A DNA stretch of 64,000 nucleotides from NCBI GenBank assembly GCA_039984715.1, contig JBDWUA010000008.1, positions 62,001-126,000 of the forward strand, in the 5' to 3' direction. A model generated the notes under the pieces. That model made no database searches and was not told the DNA's origin. It saw only the letters and a program-made list of their open reading frames with translations. The translations under genes and the position numbers were made by a program. Shown piece after piece: positions 60,086 to 64,000 of the stretch (position 1 is the stretch's first letter; every line of letters begins with the position of its first letter). The DNA comes from JABSSA01 sp039984715 (GTDB lineage: Bacteria > Pseudomonadota > Alphaproteobacteria > Rhodobacterales > Rhodobacteraceae).

Positions 60086-60928
60086 TTAGCTACAACCTAT
60101 GCGCCGCATCTCATCTTGTGCTTGCAATACTGCGGCGTCTCCGGGAAAGCGAATGCCAACCTCACCAAGTGTGACGCATGCTTCGTTGCTTTGTCCCAAT
60201 TGCCCAAGGGCTCGGCCCAAACGAAACAACGCCTCGCCTGCCAACGGACCTTGCTGATCAGCCCGAAAGCCTTCCAGATAGGCACGTGCCGCTTCGCGGG
60301 TATCGCCCAATCCGTCCAACGCTTCGCCACGGCGTAATTCCGCGGCCACTGACAATGGCCCACCGGGATAGGTCTGGTTAAAGTCTTGGAACTGCTGTGC
60401 CGCGTTGGTAAAGTCGCCATCCGCTAGGGACGCTGATGCACGTTCAAAGTCGGCTTTTTCATTTTCTGCCAATTGCGTGCTGCCAGATGGGGTTTGAACC
60501 AGGTCGGTTGGGGTCGCGGCTGGCGCAGGGATCGGAACGGTTACGTCACCGCCCAACGTCGTGTTTTCCCCTAGCTGACTAAGATCGCCGCCTTCAAGTT
60601 CAACAAGGCGGAATTCCAGATCACCGATCTGGTTTGTTCCGTCTTCGACGATGCGGCCAATCCGAAACTCTAACTGTTCGGTCTTACCTGTCAGGCGTTG
60701 CAATTCAGTTTCGATCGTATTGATGCGATCCAAGGTCGACCCGCTTCCGGTTGCGACATTCGGGCTTCCCGTTGTGTTGAATTCACGTTTCAACTTTTGA
60801 ATTTCGACATACAGAACGCTGAGTTCCTGACGAATATCTGCCAGCGTTTGTTCGCGATCCTGCGCCCCGACAGCAACGGGAAGCAGGCACGACAAAATCA
60901 AACCAAAGGACCAATACCGCAATCGCAT
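60086..60928 (-). CDS. cpoB: Cell-division coordinator CpoB (YbgF-type)
   Basis: Protein of 280 residues with a signal peptide (LILSCLLPVAVGAQ), an N-terminal coiled coil (LADIRQELSVLYVEIQKLKR; LQRLTGKTEQLEFRIGRI) and a C-terminal TPR domain (LADGDFTNAAQQFQDFNQTY; FRLGRALGQLGQSNEACVT). CpoB is periplasmic and links the Tol system to cell-wall synthesis during constriction. It follows pal, four bases after its stop. Confidence 0.93.
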   Translation of the reverse strand: MRLRYWSFGLILSCLLPVAVGAQDREQTLADIRQELSVLYVEIQKLKREFNTTGSPNVATGSGSTLDRINTIETELQRLTGKTEQLEFRIGRIVEDGTNQIGDLEFRLVELEGGDLSQLGENTTLGGDVTVPIPAPAATPTDLVQTPSGSTQLAENEKADFERASASLADGDFTNAAQQFQDFNQTYPGGPLSVAAELRRGEALDGLGDTREAARAYLEGFRADQQGPLAGEALFRLGRALGQLGQSNEACVTLGEVGIRFPGDAAVLQAQDEMRRIGCS

Positions 60929-60932
60929 AATG

Positions 60933-61445
60933 TTAGCTCGTCAATCCGGTGGCCAGTACAGTCACAGCACGGCGGTTTTTGGCATAACAGGCTTCTTGGC
61001 TGCAAATCTCAAGCGGGCGTTCTTTGCCATAGCTGACGACCTTGAGACGTGCGGCAGGGATACCCTGACTGACCAGATAAGACCGTGCAGCGTCTGCGCG
61101 TCTCGCACCCAGTGCAAGGTTATATTCTGTTGTGCCCTGTTCATCGGCATGACCTTCGATCACAGCCGTATAATCGGGATTTGCTTTCAGCCAGGCAGCC
61201 TGTCCTTGCAAGGTGAACTGACCCTCTTGGGTCAACGTCGTTTGGTCCACTGAGAACAACACCCGGTCACCCACAGATTGCTGGAAATACGCCACCGAAG
61301 TCGGGTCCGACGCGGCATCATTGGCAAAGGCACCATTGGCCCCTTGCGTAACTGAACCGTCGTTGTTGCCAAAACGGCCAGCGTCTGTACAGGCGGAAAC
61401 CCCAAGGGCCACCACCACAATCGAGAATTTTAAAATAGTGTTCAT
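60933..61445 (-). CDS. pal: Peptidoglycan-associated lipoprotein Pal
   Basis: Protein of 170 residues with a lipoprotein signal ending VSAC and an OmpA-type domain with VEF-like start RVLFSVDQTTLTQEGQ, IEGHADEQGTTEYNLALGAR and the closing YAKNRRAVTVLATG. Pal anchors the outer membrane to peptidoglycan and is the outer partner of TolB. It is placed between tolB and cpoB, the standard order. Confidence 0.96.
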   Translation of the reverse strand: MNTILKFSIVVVALGVSACTDAGRFGNNDGSVTQGANGAFANDAASDPTSVAYFQQSVGDRVLFSVDQTTLTQEGQFTLQGQAAWLKANPDYTAVIEGHADEQGTTEYNLALGARRADAARSYLVSQGIPAARLKVVSYGKERPLEICSQEACYAKNRRAVTVLATGLTS

Positions 61446-61516
61446 GCTGCTTCGCCTCTTTTATTGACCCGTTACGGGTTCGTTATCTCTCTTAACACAT
61501 TCCAAAGAACTTCACA

Positions 61517-62833
61517 TCAGTTCTGCAATGGTCCCCATGATGCATCTGATGCGCCTTCTGGTGTGCGAACCGGGCGCAGATTTCGCCCTGAAATATCAAC
61601 GGAATACAAAGATGACTGTCCAGACGCCCCTTGGGTTTCGCGGTTAAACATAATCACACGACCGTTGGGTGCCCATGTTGGGCTTTCGTCCAAGAAAGAT
61701 GCCGTTAACAAGCGTTCTTCTGATCCGTCTGTGCGCATCACACCGATATGAAACCGGCCATTGGTTTGCTTGGTGAAGGCCACTAGGTCGCCGCGAGGTG
61801 ACCAAACCGGTGTGCCATAGCGCCCTTTATCAAAGCTGATCCGGCGCGGTTCACCGCCACCAATTGGCATGATATACAGTTGCTGTGACCCTGAACGGTC
61901 GCTTTCAAACACGATTTGAGATCCATCCGGAGAAAAGCTAGGGGCTGTTTCAATGGCTGGAGTGTTGGTCAGGCGTCGGCTTTGCCCATTTCCCAAAGAC
62001 ATCGCATAGATGTCAGTGTTGGACCCTTCGCTTATTGAATACACCACGGTTTGCCCGTCTGGTGAAAAGCGCGGCGCAAAGGACATGGTGCCGTCTTGTT
62101 CTTCTAGCACACGGCGTTGCACGCTGCCGACATCCAACAAATAGATACGCGGGAACCCGGTTTCATAGCTGGTGTACAACACGCGGTCTCCGGTCGGAGA
62201 AAACCGAGGGGCAAGGACAATGGACGCACTGTCAGTCAGGTACTGAACATTTGCGCCGTCATAATCCATGATGGCCAGCCGTCTGCGACGTTGATCTTTC
62301 GCGCCACTTTCGCTGACATACACCACGCGGCTGTCGAAATACCCGCCTTCGCCGGTGATCCGCGCATAGACCGCATCCGACACTTTATGTGCGATGCGGC
62401 GCCATCCCGATACAGTTCCTGCCAGTTGCAGGCCCTGCCCCATCTCGGCACCCGAGAACACATCGTATAGACGGAATTTGACGGTCACCTGTTCACCCTG
62501 AACGCGCACGCTGCCGGTGACCAACGCCTGAGCATTGACGGCCTTCCAATCGGCATATTGCACGGGGGCCGCAAAATCGGTCACTTGACTGATATACGCA
62601 GCAGCCGGGATTTCACGGAACAAACCAGTGCCCGCCAAGTTTGCGGCTATCACGCGGGACAGCTGTTGGCCGATCTCAGCGCTTTGTGGGGTTTCGGGGA
62701 TGAAATCTGGCGTTGCAAACGGCAACGGTTCAATCACACCTTCGGTCAGTTCGATCCGCAACGGACCTTGTTGGGCCATTGCAGGAAGCGACAGCATCAG
62801 CGCCATCACATACATCAAGACACGCAAAATCAT
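61517..62833 (-). CDS. tolB: Tol-Pal system protein TolB
   Basis: Protein of 438 residues with a signal peptide (MYVMALMLSLPAMAQ), an N-terminal domain (ATPDFIPETPQSAEIGQQLS) and a six-bladed beta-propeller with repeated LAPRFSPTGDRVLY, FAPRFSPDGQTVVY, TAPSFSPDGSQIVF, GTPVWSPRGDLVAF and ESPTWAPNGRVIMF blades. It is periplasmic and binds Pal and TolA. ATG 62833 overlaps the tolA stop by 4 bp, which fixes the start. Confidence 0.97.
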   Translation of the reverse strand: MILRVLMYVMALMLSLPAMAQQGPLRIELTEGVIEPLPFATPDFIPETPQSAEIGQQLSRVIAANLAGTGLFREIPAAAYISQVTDFAAPVQYADWKAVNAQALVTGSVRVQGEQVTVKFRLYDVFSGAEMGQGLQLAGTVSGWRRIAHKVSDAVYARITGEGGYFDSRVVYVSESGAKDQRRRRLAIMDYDGANVQYLTDSASIVLAPRFSPTGDRVLYTSYETGFPRIYLLDVGSVQRRVLEEQDGTMSFAPRFSPDGQTVVYSISEGSNTDIYAMSLGNGQSRRLTNTPAIETAPSFSPDGSQIVFESDRSGSQQLYIMPIGGGEPRRISFDKGRYGTPVWSPRGDLVAFTKQTNGRFHIGVMRTDGSEERLLTASFLDESPTWAPNGRVIMFNRETQGASGQSSLYSVDISGRNLRPVRTPEGASDASWGPLQN

Positions 62834-63921
62834 CGGATCCGCATCCTTTCTGGATTGAATGTCATTTCTATTTCTTTCCACTGTCCGTATTTTTCAACTG
62901 GAAGATCAAAACCCTTGGCACCACAGCGCATTATCGCGCGCCGGGCCGCCTCGAACGCTTGTTTGGCCGAAGCCGCGCTGCCGCCTTCATAAGACAGCAT
63001 TCGCACAGAGCTACCGACTGGTTTTGCGTCTTTTGCCATAGACACAGCGACGATCACGGTGGTTCGCAACGCATCCGTCGACAACGAACCGACGTTCCAG
63101 CAATTCTGAACAGCAACGCGCAACCCGTCTTTTTCACCAGCTGACAAGGGTGGTCCAACGGGAATGTCTTCACTGGCGCCGCCCAATGCCTGTTGCAAGG
63201 CGTCGTTCACATCATCTTTGGCTGGCGCATCGGGTTTGTCTTCTTGTGGGGCTGGCTTTGTTTCTGCAACCTCTTTGGGCGGGCTTGGGCGTCGTGACGG
63301 AGGGCGTACAGAAGATGTCATGACAGAGGATGCCGGTTCTTCGGCTTCGGTCACGATCTCGCTCGCGGCTTCTTCTGGGGCCGTTTCTTCTTGTTCAACC
63401 TCTGGCGTTTCGTTGGTCACGTCATCCGGCGTCACGCTGTCTTGTTGAACCACATCGGGCTTAGCCTCGGGGGTTGGCGTTTCAACGGCTTCGGGGGCGA
63501 CGTGATCAACTGGCTTGGGCTTTGGGCGATCCGACACTTCTGGCAATGCAGCCACGACGTCTTCGGGGGGTGTGATTGACGGGGGCGCATCATCTTGCAC
63601 TTCTGCGTCGGGTTGCAGCGTAGGTGTCTCTGGCACGTCTTCCTGATCAGGCGCGCTGGCCTGTGGCGGCGTGTCTTGCGCCGGGCTGACGTCCGGTGTT
63701 TCCGTCACGTCCGGATCATCAATAGGTTCCAGGGCCGGTGGCAAGGCAACTTCTGTTTCCGCTTGAGGGGCAGAGGTCAACGCATCAAAATCGGCGGATG
63801 AAATAACCGACACTTCGGTTATTTCAAACGGCTCCGGTTCAGACCGGAACACGCCCCCGAACAGAACAAATCCAATCAGAACTGCATGTGCGGAGCTGGA
63901 TATGGCATATCCTATTTGCAC
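62830..63921 (-). CDS. tolA: Cell-envelope protein TolA (TonB-like)
   Basis: Protein of 363 residues with one N-terminal membrane helix (AISSSAHAVLIGFVLFGGVF), a long Pro/Glu/Val/Asp-rich linker of about 200 residues, and a C-terminal TonB/TolA-like domain (GLRVAVQNCWNVGSLS to DLPVEKYGQWKEIEMTF). It spans the periplasm and couples TolQR to TolB-Pal. It starts with GTG at 63921, three bases after the tolR stop. The linker is acidic rather than Ala/Lys-rich as in enterobacterial TolA, a usual feature in this group. Confidence 0.9.
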   Translation of the reverse strand: MQIGYAISSSAHAVLIGFVLFGGVFRSEPEPFEITEVSVISSADFDALTSAPQAETEVALPPALEPIDDPDVTETPDVSPAQDTPPQASAPDQEDVPETPTLQPDAEVQDDAPPSITPPEDVVAALPEVSDRPKPKPVDHVAPEAVETPTPEAKPDVVQQDSVTPDDVTNETPEVEQEETAPEEAASEIVTEAEEPASSVMTSSVRPPSRRPSPPKEVAETKPAPQEDKPDAPAKDDVNDALQQALGGASEDIPVGPPLSAGEKDGLRVAVQNCWNVGSLSTDALRTTVIVAVSMAKDAKPVGSSVRMLSYEGGSAASAKQAFEAARRAIMRCGAKGFDLPVEKYGQWKEIEMTFNPERMRIR

Positions 63922-63924
63922 CGG

Positions 63925-64000
63925 TCACTGATCCTCACCGTCTAGCGTCGGACCACCAATGTCCGTAACCAGACCGATATTAGAAAACCCACCCGCATTT
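63925..64000 (-). CDS. tolR: TolR, C-terminal end (gene runs off window)
   Basis: The last 24 codons before TGA at 63925-63927 read NAGGFSNIGLVTDIGGPTL and a short acidic tail, the typical ExbD/TolR ending. Its position directly upstream of tolA fits. The rest lies beyond the right edge. Confidence 0.85.
   Translation of the reverse strand, partial: NAGGFSNIGLVTDIGGPTLDGEDQ

Noticed and set aside
1..64000. CRISPR array, tRNA, rRNA or insertion sequence
   Set aside because: No regular spaced repeats, cloverleaf-like gene or transposase with terminal inverted repeats was found on reading either strand; short structured RNAs cannot be excluded by eye.

Overview
The window reads as chromosomal DNA from a marine alphaproteobacterium of the Roseobacter group (Rhodobacteraceae). 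The evidence is the gene order ctaC-ctaB-small membrane protein-ctaG-ctaE-SURF1-thrC-M16 peptidase, the tol-pal-cpoB-tilS-ftsH order, a ligase-associated Lhr-type helicase with PdeM, a RTX/Hint protein, and moderate GC content. This placement is inferred from gene content; no rRNA or tRNA gene is visible. Most of the window is tightly packed, with many 1-4 bp stop/start overlaps.

Layout. 1-5750: a MarR regulator coupled to an Acg-type flavoprotein, divergent from an FMN-dependent L-lactate dehydrogenase, with two tandem operator-like palindromes between them; then a GlcD-type FAD oxidase, an unusual metallo-beta-lactamase-fold protein and a GNAT acetyltransferase. 5742-12620: a minus-strand respiratory operon for cytochrome aa3 oxidase (subunits II and III, haem O synthase, Cox11, SURF1; subunit I is absent) continuing into thrC and an M16 peptidase. 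12805-18293: tldD, dprA (with a CtrA-like box upstream) and topA. 18429-21790: the two subunits of a 3-oxoacid CoA-transferase, which are normally adjacent but here are split by about 2 kb holding a GFA-family gene and an opposite-strand endonuclease/phosphatase-family gene. 21868: a lytic transglycosylase.

23043-35966 is a Tad/Flp pilus locus: two minimal pilins, CpaB, secretin, an OmpA lipoprotein in the usual CpaD slot, CpaE, CpaF, TadB, TadC, two TPR lipoproteins and prepilin peptidase. It is followed by a winged-helix AAA+ ATPase whose stop codon overlaps the start of a dehydrogenase-like protein lacking the family's catalytic lysine. No TadE/F/G minor pilins are present in the window.

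36005-45403: the Lhr-type helicase and its usual partner PdeM are separated by about 6.3 kb of accessory DNA. That DNA carries a membrane-anchored STAND NTPase with TPR repeats, a RTX-Hint protein, two small membrane proteins, an orphan membrane protein and stretches of apparently non-coding sequence with short palindromes. This is the best candidate for novel biology, possibly a defence or conflict module.

45503-48810 is a one-carbon module (folD, a secreted unknown, fhs). 48989-50443 holds a MOSC protein and a small P-loop kinase. 50795-56509 groups a BCCT transporter, a LysR regulator, an M24 peptidase and an M20 amidohydrolase, probably for uptake and cleavage of a betaine-like or N-acylated compound. 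56822-64000 holds ftsH, tilS, cpoB, pal, tolB, tolA and the end of tolR, all on the minus strand: envelope maintenance and division.
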